Source: Powellomyces hirtus
Lineage: Eukaryota; Chytridiomycota; Chytridiomycetes; Spizellomycetales; Powellomycetaceae
NCBI GenBank assembly: GCA_025526995.1
Contig: JAHLKG010000007.1
Location: 310,001-374,000, forward strand
Direction of reading: 5' to 3'
DNA: 64,000 nt
Part shown: one piece after another, positions 1 through 11,700 of the stretch
Layout: every line of letters begins with the position of its first letter
How positions within the stretch are numbered: position 1 is the stretch's first letter
Notes under the pieces: model-generated
The model's database searches: none
Told to the model about the DNA's origin: nothing
Seen by the model: only the letters and a program-made list of their open reading frames with translations
Made by a program: the position numbers and the translations under genes

Positions 1-1
1 C

Positions 2-1150
2 GTGTACATAACAGGCGGCTCGCAGGGGACGGGTTTGGCGCTGGCAAAACGACTTGCACGGCAGGGAGCGCATGTGACGATTGTTGCGCGATCGGTGTCT
101 AAACTCGAGAGCGCCACCGTGGAGATCGCTGGTTGCGTAGCGTCAGGCAGCGGAAATGAACAGCTTGTAAAGTACCAAAGCGCTGACCTGCGTAACGCGA
201 AGGAGGCCGCTCGAGCGTTGGCGGATGCTGAAAAGGCGATGGGGAAGAAAGTGGACTATGTGTTCCTGTGTGCAGGTAAATGGTCGGAACCTTGTCCGAT
301 GCCACCAAGGCTTGTCGAGTGTGCAGCAAGGGAGCAAACAATATACCAACGCAAATTCGCTGGGTTGAATGTGTTTTCGCAGGTGGTGCGAAACCTGGAC
401 TGTTCGCGGAGCAAACCGCCGAAGACCTGCAACAGGAAATGGAGAAGGACTACCTCACGGCGGCCTTCACTGCTCACGCGGCGGTGCAGTCGTTCCTGAA
501 GCATCCACACCCCGCAGCATGCCGGCTGGTGTTTGTGTCGTCCATCTGCGGAATCATGGGTCTGACCGGGTATGCCGGTTACGCGGCGGCCAAGTTTGCC
601 GTGCGTGGACTGGCCGAGTCTCTCCGCATGGAGCTGTTGATGTATGGGATCCGCGTTCACATATTTTTCCCGGGAACCATCTACTCCCCTGGTTTTGAGG
701 AAGAGAACAAGACCAAGCCAGCCATCACCAAACTTCTGGAGGAGTCTGACGAAGGCGTCACTCCAGACAAGGCGGCCGAGATCCTCGTCAGGGGAATCGA
801 ACGTGAAGAATATGCAATTGCCTGCGACCTTACCGGAAATCTGATACGAAGTCTGAGCAAAGGTACGTTTGGCTCCATCATGTCTTCTGCTCGAACTGAG
901 CGTGGCCTCTTTGTGCACACACCCGTATCGCAGCCAGCATTGCTTGCTTGGTCTTGCATATGATACAGCGCTTAGAACCCCGAGCGCAATGCTGACCCCT
1001 TGCACCTCTTTAGGAGCCACGCCGGCGAACCGAACCATCCTTGATGGCTTGTACGCATGCGTTGGATGGTTTGCTCTGTCTATATGGCGTAGAAACGCTG
1101 ACAAGGTCATGGTTGGTGAGCGCCACCGCATGGCTGCAGCGCGCAAGTAG
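2..1150 (+). CDS. TSC10: 3-ketodihydrosphingosine reductase (KDSR/Tsc10-like), 5' end outside window
   Basis: Short-chain dehydrogenase expected to reduce 3-ketodihydrosphingosine to dihydrosphingosine with NADPH on the cytosolic face of the ER, the second step of sphingolipid synthesis. I read three exons, 2-275, 383-862 and 1014-1150, joined by GT-AG introns (gtaaat..cag; gtacgt..tag); phases agree and give 296 residues without the N-terminus. Visible: dinucleotide-binding TGGSQGTG at the start, LCAGGAKPGLF across the first splice (NAG-like motif), SSICG serine, and YAGYAAAK supplying catalytic Tyr and Lys. The last exon encodes a hydrophobic stretch (GLYACVGWFALSIW), suiting the C-terminal membrane anchor of KDSR. 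Stop is TAG. A generic SDR remains possible, but the CAGGAKPG motif and C-terminal anchor favour KDSR. Confidence 0.85.
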
Positions 1151-1687
1151 AATGTTCCCCGCACAATCCCAAATATGTACTTGGACACACTAGCTGTATC
1201 GTAAATCATCACGTTCTAGATGTATGGAAACTCTTTTTCTCTTTGTGAAATGGAAACGTGTCACTGGTGAGATGTACACGTCAGACGGGACGCGCCAAGA
1301 CTGCCCATGACATGTAGACCGACAGCCACACCTCATACAAGACTCTTGACAAAACGGAAAACCAAATTCTGAATAACAAAAACGCAACCGACTTCTATCA
1401 GCATTCCATCCAGCTTTGGAAAGCTCTTCTACTGCTTCTTTGTCTTGAGACTCGTTACTGCTCTCAAAGTCCATTTATCGTAGCTGCGTCATTCGGAGCC
1501 ACCTTGCATCGTCACTTCTCCTCATTCTTGTCTCTGTTCTACTTCCTGTGACTACCGCCTCGTATCGACTATTTGGAGAACAGCTCGCAAGCTTCCCCGA
1601 CGGACCTTAACACTCTGTTTGATCAGCCTGCTTGCGAATTTGTGTGAACCAGTAGTCTTAGACCCTTCACTCTGCGAGCCGGAACAA
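1151..1687. other. Intergenic spacer, 3' end of KDSR and promoter of TBC gene
   Basis: About 540 bp with no convincing coding potential on either strand. The reading frames present lack domain-like sequence and oppose the genes. It presumably holds the KDSR 3' UTR and the promoter/5' UTR of the TBC gene. No clear TATA element is seen. Confidence 0.5.
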
Positions 1688-4600
1688 ATGTCCGCGCCAA
1701 AGATGCAGCTCCTGTTTGCGCTGTCGCATGTTGCCATGCGCAGCGACGAGTTGAACCCGTCCATGGGGTTCCTGTGTCTTGTTGAACAGGTATGGGGAAT
1801 GAGGTGAATGGCTGGGAGCTGCCTTTGTAGTTCCGTGCCAAGAGGACGGCGGTGATGTCAGTCGCTCACTGACGCGCGCCGGTGGTTCTTGTTTTCTTGA
1901 TTGTGATGTACAGGAAGGCATCGGAGTCCTGCTGTCTTGGATACCAAAAAGCAAGATTCCTCGCGCCGAGCTGGATGTATATGCAGATGTGGTGGCCAAG
2001 ACCAAGAAAGGTAGGTATAGCGTCGACGCACCATGTAGACTTTCGTTCGAAATTTTAACTCTCTCGTATCGTGTCCGCCTATCATTTAGCGCGGAAAACA
2101 CTCGTCGAGTCACAATCAGATTACACGATTGTCAACGCGGTGCACACCCTGTCGTCCGTCACCGAGTCCGTCTCGGCGCCCGTGGAGGATATCGAGACGG
2201 TCGCGATCGGACGGGCGTTGACATTGGACTCGAGCGCTGAGGAAATCTGCCTGACGCGTCTAGTCGTTGCTCTGACATTCGAAGGCGCACAGTTACCGGA
2301 ACTGTGGTTCGAGAAGGACGAGTTGGGCCGCGCTGCGTCGATCAATGATGTGGAAGACGATCTGAGGGGATGGTTCGCGATGGTGGGACGCAACATGAAC
2401 AAGTGAGGACATTCTTTGATCCGCGTCTCGCGGGAATGATGGGTGTTTTTTGACCAGGGCCATGTTTAGATTGCTGCGCGAAAGGGATCCCGAGGAGACG
2501 ACAGTGTTGACGTACTTTTCTCTGGACGTGAATCCAGAGGCCTCGATCCCGGTTGCCGGACAGGAACCCGGCGCTCGCCCTGTGTCGCCACACAGATGGC
2601 CGGAAGCATGGCCCGCTGTTTCCGAAGGCTCGGCGGTCTATCGCTTAGGATCCCTGGGTTTCAACATGGTCACCAACATTGTCGGGCAACCAATGGCAAC
2701 GGTAAAACATCTAATGCTCATAGAGTGTGACGCGATTCGGATACAGGCTGATCCGGGGCTCTTTCATTTTTGGCTTGTCTATCTCAGAAAATCGAGGATG
2801 CCGGATGGAACATGTTGGAACGATTTTCCAAAGTTACCAACTACGCCAAAAGTACCACAGGTAGGCTTCCCATCGGTCATTCCAACAAACTAAAAAAGCC
2901 CCACCTCTTGCTAAATGGGTAAAGCCATGCTCGCGCCAAAAAAAAAGTCCAAGTTTTAGAGCACCCGCTCGCGCGCCCTTTTGTACCTTACATTCCGCAA
3001 AACGTTCGATCGTACTTCTTGTCATCCGCAGAGGCCGAAGCGCTCCTAGAAGAGTACGAACCAGCGGGACATTACATTGCGCGCTTTGCGGCCGACTTGC
3101 AGAGTAGACTGGGGAGTCATCAGCATCCGGTGCAGCCGGTGAAGGCGGTCAAGGACACGACGAGGGAGTTTGAGAACCTTGCGGTACGTGGTAGTTATTG
3201 ATCTTTTTGCTCATTTTGCCTAAAATTTGTTATGATTTTTTGGTTTATTTCTGTAATACAGGTCGGGAGAAAGCACCACCGCACTGGCCGACCCCTTTCT
3301 GCCGAACAGTGGGTGTCATGGGTAAGCAGATGTCACCACCAGCGTTTTCCGAAAGTCAGAGCAATATGGGCAGCCCGCTCACGGATGCATCTTCCATTCA
3401 ATTAGTACGGACCAGACGGTCGATTGACCATGTCGGAGCACGACATCAAAGCTATTGTGTTTGCGGGGGTAGGGTTCTGTTGTGTGGTTGGTTTTATGGA
3501 GAGGTATGGGTTTCCTGACATCCTTCATTAGGGAGTGGAGAATGATGTCCGAGTCGACGTTTGGAAGTACTTACTTAAAGTGTATCCGTACACGTCTACG
3601 GAGGCTGAGCGCGCAGAGATTTCGAAACAACACGTGTGAGTATGCGTTTCCGCACAAGGAACATGCATACAGTATAAGTTGTTGATTGAATTGCTCGTTT
3701 TCGTTTGTTGGGGTGGTTAGCACGCGATACGAAGATATCAAAGCGCAATGGAAGCTGATCTATAACGACGCCGCCTCTGCTGAAGCCGCTGCTCTCGCGG
3801 CCGGTCAATCTCTGCCGACGCGCGACACGCAAGCTGGGGACGAGAAGGAAGACGCGGACGTGGTGACCAAGATCCGCGAACGCAAGTACCGCGTGGACAA
3901 GGATGTTGTGCGGACGGACCGCACGGTCCCATTCTTTGCGGAAGAGGCGGAGAATGACGACAGCAGCAACAACGGCAATGCAGTGTCACCGGCCGACTTG
4001 CACCTGGTGGTGCACGCGAGCAAGAACTTGGAGATGCTCAGCAACATTCTTGTGTCGTACACCATGTACAATTTCGAGCTGGGATATGTGCAAGGGATGA
4101 ATGATCTGTTGGCGCCGATCCTGGTGGTGATGCAGAACGAGAATGACTCGTTTTGGTGCTTTGTGGAATTCATGAACATGATGGTACCCTTTCTGACTAG
4201 GTTGCTTGGAAAAAACGGAATTGCTGGTGACTCACACTTGGGATTTTTCGTTCCATGTAGCAGTCCAACTTTTTCCGGGACCAGAGCGGCATGCGCAACC
4301 AGCTCCGGAGGCTAGAGCTGCTGATCAAGTTTCTCGATCCATACCTCTACGCACACATGGGTGAGAGACGGGGAGAGGTATGAAACGATTATTCCTTGGG
4401 CAATTTTTTGAAATTTTTTTCTTGTCATATAGAATCGACGGATAGCATTAACCTGTTCTGCTGTTTCCGGTGGCTGCTGATTCTGTTTAAACGCGAATTT
4501 GATTTCGGGGACAGCATGCGACTGTGGGAAGTGCTGTGGGCGTGTCCGTTGAGCAAAGATTTCCACCTGTTTGTGGCGTTTGCGATTCTCAACCGGCACC

Positions 4601-5064
4601 GATCTGATTTGCTGGGCAAAGTTGCGTTTGACGAGACGCTCAAGTTTATCAATGACCTGGCGAACCACATTCATCTGGAGAGCACGCTGGAACGGGCCGA
4701 GGTGCTGTTTGAGGTGTTTAGAGAGGCGATTGGAGAGGCGGCGGCCGAGAGATTGGGGGTTGATTTGGCGGTGGATGCCGCAGCAGGAGGATTGGATGCG
4801 GTGCAACAAGGTCAAGATCAAGATCAAGATCAACAGCAAACAAAGTCGTCGCAGGTGCTGGATGTTCCTCTGGCGGGAAGCGGAATCCGACGGGATCGGT
4901 CGAGAAGCGGTGAGCGACCCGTTTCGTCATCATCGTCATCATGGGAACCGCCATCATCTCCGTCTTGTCCTGCTCCTCCTCCAGGCACTTCTGGGTCGGG
5001 ATTGGTACAATGCACCGAGGAGGAGCTTTGGGAGCTTGTGGGGTTGTTGGAGCGACGTGGTTGA
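1688..5064 (+). CDS. GYP7: Gyp7/TBC1D15-like Rab GTPase-activating protein
   Basis: Predicted GAP for Rab7/Ypt7-class GTPases on endosomal, vacuolar or mitochondrial membranes. Twelve exons reconstructed with consistent phase: 1688-1789, 1914-2010, 2090-2402, 2458-2701, 2788-2860, 3032-3183, 3262-3321, 3406-3468, 3532-3635, 3721-4183, 4261-4360, 4433-5064; about 800 residues. The N-terminal half (EGIGVLLSWIPKSKI, WFEKDELGRA) matches the Rab-binding region before the TBC domain. The TBC domain (about 345-660) begins RPLSAEQWVSW and contains the arginine-finger segment (DKDVVRTDR), the glutamine-finger YVQGMNDL, and FKREFDF/LWEVLW. A tail of about 120 residues rich in Ser, Pro and Gln-Asp repeats is probably disordered. 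Start chosen at ATG 1688; an in-frame ATG at 1619 would add 23 residues. Stop is TGA. Gyp7 versus another TBC subfamily is inferred from the N-terminal region. Confidence 0.85.
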
Positions 5065-5662
5065 TGGAGCAGCGTGGGTGTAGGTGTTATCCTGTAGCAA
5101 CTGTTTCCCCTCTCCCCAACCCTTGCCTTTGCCTTGTGTGTGTGTTTTGTTTGTAGGATCTTTCTATGTGTACAGTTGTCACTTTTTTCCATATGATAGC
5201 GTCTTCCCCTTTCAAAGTGTCATCAACAAGTGCACGAAGCTTGATTGTAGGCTGTTACGTGAGCAATGAAGAAGTGCGTGATATATCTAGCACGTGGCTG
5301 AGTGAGTTGTGATTGGCTGGAGAAACGTGACTTGGCATTCCCAAATCAACTCTCTCTCCCCTTTTTTTTCCTTTCTCAGAAAGAGCGACGAGTCGGTCAG
5401 TCAGCTGAGGGTCATTCGCCCCCCGCGTCCTTTCCTTATCGCAGTAGGCGCTCTCTCTCTCTCTCTCTCTTATTATTAAAGGACTTGCTTGCCCCCGCCG
5501 CCTGCCCCTCTCGTTAAAAGTCACATCCATCCCAGCTGATATCCACACGTTACCTCACGTTCACCTTCGCCTTTAGAACATACTCTCTGCCCTCCCTCGT
5601 TCGGACATTGACTGCGCACACCTATCCATCCCCCTCTCGCCCTTCCTCCCTACGTCAACCAA
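5065..5662. other. Intergenic region upstream of bHLH gene
   Basis: About 600 bp without a gene. It holds a CACGTG E-box (5291-5296), a CT-rich run around 5450-5470 and pyrimidine-rich sequence before the ATG at 5663, as expected for a fungal promoter plus 5' UTR. Confidence 0.5.
5291..5296. promoter_or_regulatory. CACGTG E-box, candidate Cbf1-type binding site
   Basis: Perfect palindromic CACGTG 367 bp before the start codon of the Cbf1-like bHLH gene. Proteins of this family bind CACGTG, so autoregulation is possible. That is inference from one hexamer only. Confidence 0.35.
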
Positions 5663-6346
5663 ATGTCGGATAACGGACCTAGTGCTGTCGCTGTCTCGCT
5701 GCCCTCAGGGAACCACCACCACGACCACGACCACGACGACCCTCAGGCTGCTGCATTGACCGCCGCCGCCGCTCAGCTGGCCCACCCGGTCCAACCCGCT
5801 GCCTCCTCTCCCGCTTCCACCCCCGTCGCCGTGCACCAACCACACCAATCGCCACAACAGCAGCAACAGCAGGCTTATGCTCCTCTGGTAAGTGTGTGTG
5901 CTTTTCGTGCGTGCAACCCAACACGCGCGCGTATCCTGAGCCCGTTGGTTGATTCTAGGCACACGCGCAGGTTGGCATGACTGGCGGCGAGTCTTCTGCG
6001 CTGCCTGCCACTCCTGGCGCCACGACGGCCCAACAGCAGCAGCAGCAGCAAGAGGCCTTTGCGGCTGCCGTTCAACAGCATCTCGCTCAGCAACAGCAAG
6101 AACAGCAGCAGCAATCCCAGCAATCAGAACAGCACCAGCACACGCCACCCCCGGAACCCCATCACCTTCACCACCACCACCACCACCACCACCATCAGGA
6201 CCACAAGGCCCATGACCAGCAGCATCCACAGCAATATGAGCAGCACCACCAACACCACCAGGATTCGCAAGCTCACCCACAAAATCACAACCACGCTCAG
6301 GAACACCAGGCCCATCACGACCCAGCTCATCCACATCAGGCGCATG

Positions 6347-6379
<33 letters not shown>

Positions 6380-7380
6380 CCTCTCAGCAGCCACAGCAAA
6401 ACCATCAACACCCTCATGTTGTGCACGCGCAATCCCCCCAACCGCAGCAGCAGCAACAACAGCCACAGGCGCACCATCATGATGGGCAACAGCAGCAGCA
6501 GCAGCAACACCAACTTGCCAACCCGCACAACGCGGCGGCGCACCTGGGCGGCACTGCTGTTGGATCCGCCTCGCCATCGTCTCAGCTGTCCCAGCATGGA
6601 ACTCCCATTGCTATTCAGCCTACTATGAATGCTGCTCAGCAAATGTTCCCGGGGTCGCCCACACCGTTTCCCCCGCCGCCTCCCGGCATCCAAGGCACGG
6701 CGGCCGTCAACTACTATGCGGCAGCTGCCGCCGCTCAAGCCGCTGCCCAGGCTGCCGTGGCGGCATCTGCTGCCGGGGGGAATCAGAATCCCCAGACGCC
6801 CGGCGGATCGTCGAAAGCACCTGTCGGATCAGAGGAATGGCTCCGCCAGCGTCGCGAGAACCACAAGGAAGTCGAACGACGCCGTCGCGAAACCATCAAT
6901 GACGGCATCAACGAGCTGGCCAAACTCATTCCAGAGGGCGAAAAGAACAAGGGTCGCGTTCTTTCCCGCGCCGTGGCATACATTCACCAGCTCAAAGACC
7001 AAGAGTCGACGAATCTGGAAAAGTGGACTCTGGAAAAGCTGTTGTGTGAACAAGCGTGAGTATTTTGCCACGAGGAAAGGACGCCGCCAAACCGTCCAGC
7101 TCTCAGACGCCCATGTTTTGCTCACGCTTCTCACAGTATTCAGGAACTGAGTGCGCAGGTGGAAGCTCTCAAGTCGGAGAATGAGCAGCTCAGACAGCAG
7201 CTGACCGACGTGCAAGCGGACAACGAGCCCCCACGAAAAAAGGCCCGCAAGGTAAAATGAAGCAGACTACGTAGGGCGACGGGCGGATGATTCCGGAAAC
7301 TGATGGTATCCTTGCATCACGTCCTTTAGGAGGGCGAAGAAAATGTCATTCCCAACAATGGCGACACCCCGATCCAATGA
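5663..7380 (+). CDS. CBF1: Cbf1-like bHLH-leucine-zipper transcription factor with poly-Gln/His arms
   Basis: Nuclear DNA-binding protein expected to bind CACGTG as a dimer. In yeasts such proteins act at centromere element I and at methionine/sulphur genes; the role here is unknown. Exons 5663-5887, 5959-7055, 7137-7251 and 7330-7380 give 495 residues. The last splice, after KKARK, adds EGEENVIPNNGDTPIQ before TGA. Residues about 20-300 are low complexity: His/Asp, Gln, Gln-His and a nine-His run, then an Ala-rich stretch. The bHLH lies near residues 372-425: the basic region HKEVERRRRE holds the His-Glu-Arg pattern for E-box contact, followed by INDGINELAKLIPEG and RVLSRAVAYIHQL. A heptad coiled coil (IQELSAQVEALKSENEQLRQ) follows as zipper, then a basic KKARK signal. 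Another bHLH class is less likely because of the EEWLRQRRENHKEVERRRRE context. Confidence 0.85.
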
Positions 7381-8748
7381 GCCGCTTTATTGGTTATAAG
7401 GCGGGGAGACCTGAAGGCCGGCTCCTTTTCTCCCGCCCCTTGCGCGCATACATGTTGAGACTTTTGTTTCAGGGGCACAAGAATCCTTTGTTTCGACTCT
7501 GACCGTCCTCTCGCGTTCCTCTTCCGCCTGATCACTTGGCCCTTGGGGGAAGATGGTTGCGGCCGTTCACATTTTTTTGTTTGTTGTCTACTTATCTTTT
7601 CTTGCCTTTGCTGGGATTTTCGGTTCTTTTCTGGTCTCGGAGGGCTTTGGTTCCATTCGATGATGTTGTTTCTTGAGAAACGGCGCGTTTGTATCATAGG
7701 TTAAATAACAGTGCGGGAATGTTTATGCTGAATGCGCATGCAATCGCTGCCCTTGTGCTACACTTTTTGAAAGTTTTCAGTTGTCGCCTACAACAAATGT
7801 CGTGACAAAGTTTGAAGTTGAACAACAAAAACCAGACTGCATGGGCGGAGCCTCCCGTGTCCTTCCCTGCGTGTCAGTCATCGAAGCCCGCGCATCTTGG
7901 GTAGACTGTGTGCAGCACGAGGACAGGACACTGAAAGAAGACCGTCACCAGGCCTCTCGTGCCAGAGCACGCGAACCCCGACGCGAGCACAAACCCCCCT
8001 CGATTTGCGGCTGAGGACAGGCCCCGACATCGGAAACGCAACTATGATATCGATACATTGGAGTGGAAGGTTGATAATCAATCCTCTTTGTTTGGCCGAT
8101 CCTCCTCCCCCTGTAGTCTGGTCCCTCTTTCCATCAGTCCCGTGTCTGAGTGGGGGGAATACAAATCAAATGATCGTGCCCTGTGTGCTGCGTGCGCATA
8201 TAGAAGCTGCCCTGCTCTCTCGCTCCTCCGGCTACGGCTCAGGCAGGGAGCCAAGTGGGGGTTATTTGGTTTGACGGGGGAGGGTGTTACTCCGTCCTGG
8301 CACTGTATCTACCAACATTCTATGACGATCAAATTGGAGTCGGCCTCATTTTTCTACATACTGTACTTGCAAAAACGTCTACATCCAACCCCCGGGGAAT
8401 AAAACAACAAGCATTATCATCAACGACATCATCGTCGATTTGGCGACGCAGGATTCTTGGTTTCTCGTGCACTGTGAGTTTTTGTTCGTCCGCGTTGAGC
8501 GGCGCGCGCTTTTTAGGGACAAGTTTTTGATACCCAAATCTTTCACTTTTTGGAACGTCAAACTGACAGCCACCAGCAAAAACCCAACTGCCACGGGAAA
8601 CTGACTCTTAGCGACATTTCATACCCCGCTCGTCGTGCCATCCAAAGAAACCCACACACACATACCCTCGATAGAAGGACAAAAGTGGTGTGCATACAGT
8701 AGCTCGCACACTCCTCTTGTGTGCTTAAACGATCGGCAAATTCACGAC
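7381..8748. other. Long intergenic region, no gene recognised
   Basis: About 1.37 kb between the bHLH stop and the first ATG of the PIP kinase. Open frames here (for example 7781-8014 and 7959-8402) lack domain-like composition and are not joined by convincing splice signals. It probably contains the bHLH 3' UTR and the kinase 5' UTR and promoter. I cannot exclude an upstream non-coding or short coding exon of the kinase gene. Confidence 0.45.
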
Positions 8749-11700
8749 ATGCCGCCTATACCAGAACCACATTCCCACGCCATGCCAGCACCGCAGGTGT
8801 CAGACAAAGGACGCATAGAAGCGACAAGTGATAGCAGTATACCCACCTCCAAACCCATCAACAATGACTTTTTGTGTGGAGCTCTTGCTGGGATAATGCT
8901 TCTGGTCATCGCTCAATGGCTGTGCAAGTGAGTGTCGTTAGAGATCACTTGTTGTAGTGGGGGGGGGGGGGGGGGGTTGACGTTATTTTGACGATGCTGA
9001 CGGGATTCCGCCCGCTCTCACAGATATGCGTGGGATGCGTACTACAGAATACGATACCCGTCGTATGAACATATCCTCGATTGTGAGGAATGCGACGCCG
9101 AAGCGCAAAACGAACATCACCAACATGACGAGCGACAACTCCTCGACGACGATGATAGCGACTTTGAGTGGCCGAGGTCGGCAGCCCGTGAACACCCCCC
9201 GCAGTCGGGTCATTCCCCATACAGCCCCGGTGGCGATGGTGAGATTGTCGGAGGACCGGAAATGGCGCGCTCGACCATGGACCCACCACCGCCCACCGCG
9301 CCGCCTCCGCCACCTGTGAGAACCGCCCCGGCGGAGCCGCCCGCCGCCCGCCACTGCCGTCTCGCCGTGCGTGCCTTGCTTCACCTGACCGAGATCAGCC
9401 CCGAGGTCATACCCCAAGCATACCTGTTCACGACAAAGGGACTGCGAGTCGGAAGGGGGAGGGCCAACTCAAAGGGCTCTCTGGCTCGGGGCTCGTCGTC
9501 GATTGCCGAGCCGGATGCGGACGCTTCAAAAAAAGACACCCGTCGCAGTCCTCCCGGCGGTAAATCCAACAACAGCAAAAAGCGGAACAGCGTCGGGCGC
9601 AGGAGCACTCGGACCAGTCTGGGTCGGGCGAGCGGTGCCCGTGCTGCGGCTGGAATCCTCAACAAACGCATGCTCGCAGCCGCTGCTGACCACAGTCCAG
9701 CGTCGTCGCGCTCGCGAGCACATGCACAGCTCTATGGCAACCTCGATCAGGTCGACGTGGACGCGTTCGCCGCCCTCGATCACGGCGTTCTGTCTGCGCT
9801 TCAAACTGCCAAACCCGTCTCATCGAGGAAAAGCCTAATCAGCAGCCCAGAGACATTTAGACCGCCGGACGAAGATGCCAATCCTTTTGCCAGCACCACT
9901 GTCTCAAAAGCGCCACTCACTACAAGTCCAACGGAAGAGAAGGACCTGTGTGGCAATCCCGTGACTTCCCAGCCTCTCGAGGCCCAAGCGACGAAGGCCA
10001 TTGGTCCGTCTGTAAGCCAAGTTGCGAGTCAGCAACGAGACTACAAACCGCGGCGCATGATTCGCTCAATGATGGAAGTGTCTGGCAACACCCCTCCAAC
10101 GACCGCGGCCAGCGCAACAACACCATCTTCCGTGAAGAAGCGACTCACGACATCTCCCCTGGGCGGTGGCACGTCGGGCACGCAGTTCTTTGATGCGCGG
10201 GCGCCACGACGTAAAGGTTCAACGGCAACCGCGAACAGTCGCGTTTCTCGCCACAGTGGCTCCGACCACCTCCCATCCCCTACAATACCCTCGACACCGC
10301 AAAAATCGAACATCCCCACTCCTTACCTCACCGCTGAGCACACGCACGAATGGACTATTCCAGGTTATGGTCGCGTTCGTTTCACCGATCATGCCCCGGT
10401 CGCGTTCAAAGCCGTCCGGGGACTGTTTGATTATACCTTTTCCGAATTGGACGAAAGTCTGGCTCGCGCGTTCACTGTGGAAATGAGTGCGGGAAAATCC
10501 GACAGCAGTACGTTGAACCAAACAAGGGGACTTGTTTTGATTCCTCCTATGATAGCATTGCAAACTTACTCCTTCTGGTCTGCTTGCTCTCTCTCTCTGT
10601 GTCTAGTTTTCTTTTCGACGCACAATTCGCGGTTCTTGCTCAAGACTCTCCGCGGGTCCGAGCTCGACAATCTTAAAAGCTTCCTGCCTACGTACATCTC
10701 TCACATTATTCAGCATCCAGCCACCTTCCTACCGCGATACCTAGGACTCTACACTTTTGAACGGATCAGCAACACATCTCCGACCGGTTCAACAACTCCC
10801 GGAAAGCAGCAGCCGCAACAGTCTCAGAATCAAGCTACAAACGTTGAAGACGCCCTGGGCAATCGCTTTACAGTCGTGCTGATGGCGCATGCGTTCGACA
10901 CTGACTTGGACATCTCGGCAAAATACGACTTTAAAGGATCCAATGTCGGCCGGCAGACCTTGGCCAACCATGCTGTAGGCACTGACTCTTCAACCACCTC
11001 CAGCACATTATCTCCAGGCACCGCCGTTACTCTCAAAGAAATGGATTTTCAGAGACTCTTGCAAGTCGGAGGCGCGCGGAAGATAAACGTGGGGCCCGAA
11101 GCAAAGGCCCGCGTTATGGAGCAAATGAAAGTCGACGTGGAGTTGCTCAGGCGTTGGGACTTTATGGATTACAGGTGCGTCACGGACAACCAGTGCCTGA
11201 ACGAGCGTTAATTTCAAGAACTTACATGCCGCATTTTGTTCTGTTATCTGTGTTAGCATATTGATTGGCGTGCATCGAGTTCCCAAACCACCTCCGGCAC
11301 CGCCGCCGCCCCCACTGCGTTCACAGTCGGCTCACAACTTCAGCACGCCCCCTCGTTCATCGCTTTTGGCTCTCGATCCGTTTACACCTCCCCCCTCGTT
11401 TAACTGGTCATCGTCCATCCGCAATAGTAGCGGCAAACCGTCTCCTATCGTCATACCATCCAAGTTGGAAGAAGCACCGATTCTCGATGAATCCACTATG
11501 CCTCCCAGGTCGTTCTCGCTAAGTCCTACTCTGGATCCCTTCATTCCGACCGTGGTCAATTCGTTGCCTCTGTTCCAGACGGCTGTCAAGTTACTGAACG
11601 GCTTCATTGGTGGTTCGCAGCCCGTTGCCGCGGCCAAGGCACCTGACAACTCTGTAGCAGCGGAAGATAAAGAGTGCAAGCATGTCAATCCGCCAAATGA

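Noticed and set aside
256..1212. 318-codon minus-strand ORF over the KDSR gene
   Set aside because: Exact shadow of the spliced KDSR coding exons; no domain-like content.
5705..6738. Long minus-strand ORFs opposite the poly-Gln/His region of the bHLH gene
   Set aside because: They are Ala/Val/Leu-rich translations of the CAG/CAC repeats; repeats stay open in all frames.
7781..8402. Small genes between the bHLH and PIP kinase genes
   Set aside because: Frames overlap on both strands with no splice sites or domain-like sequence.
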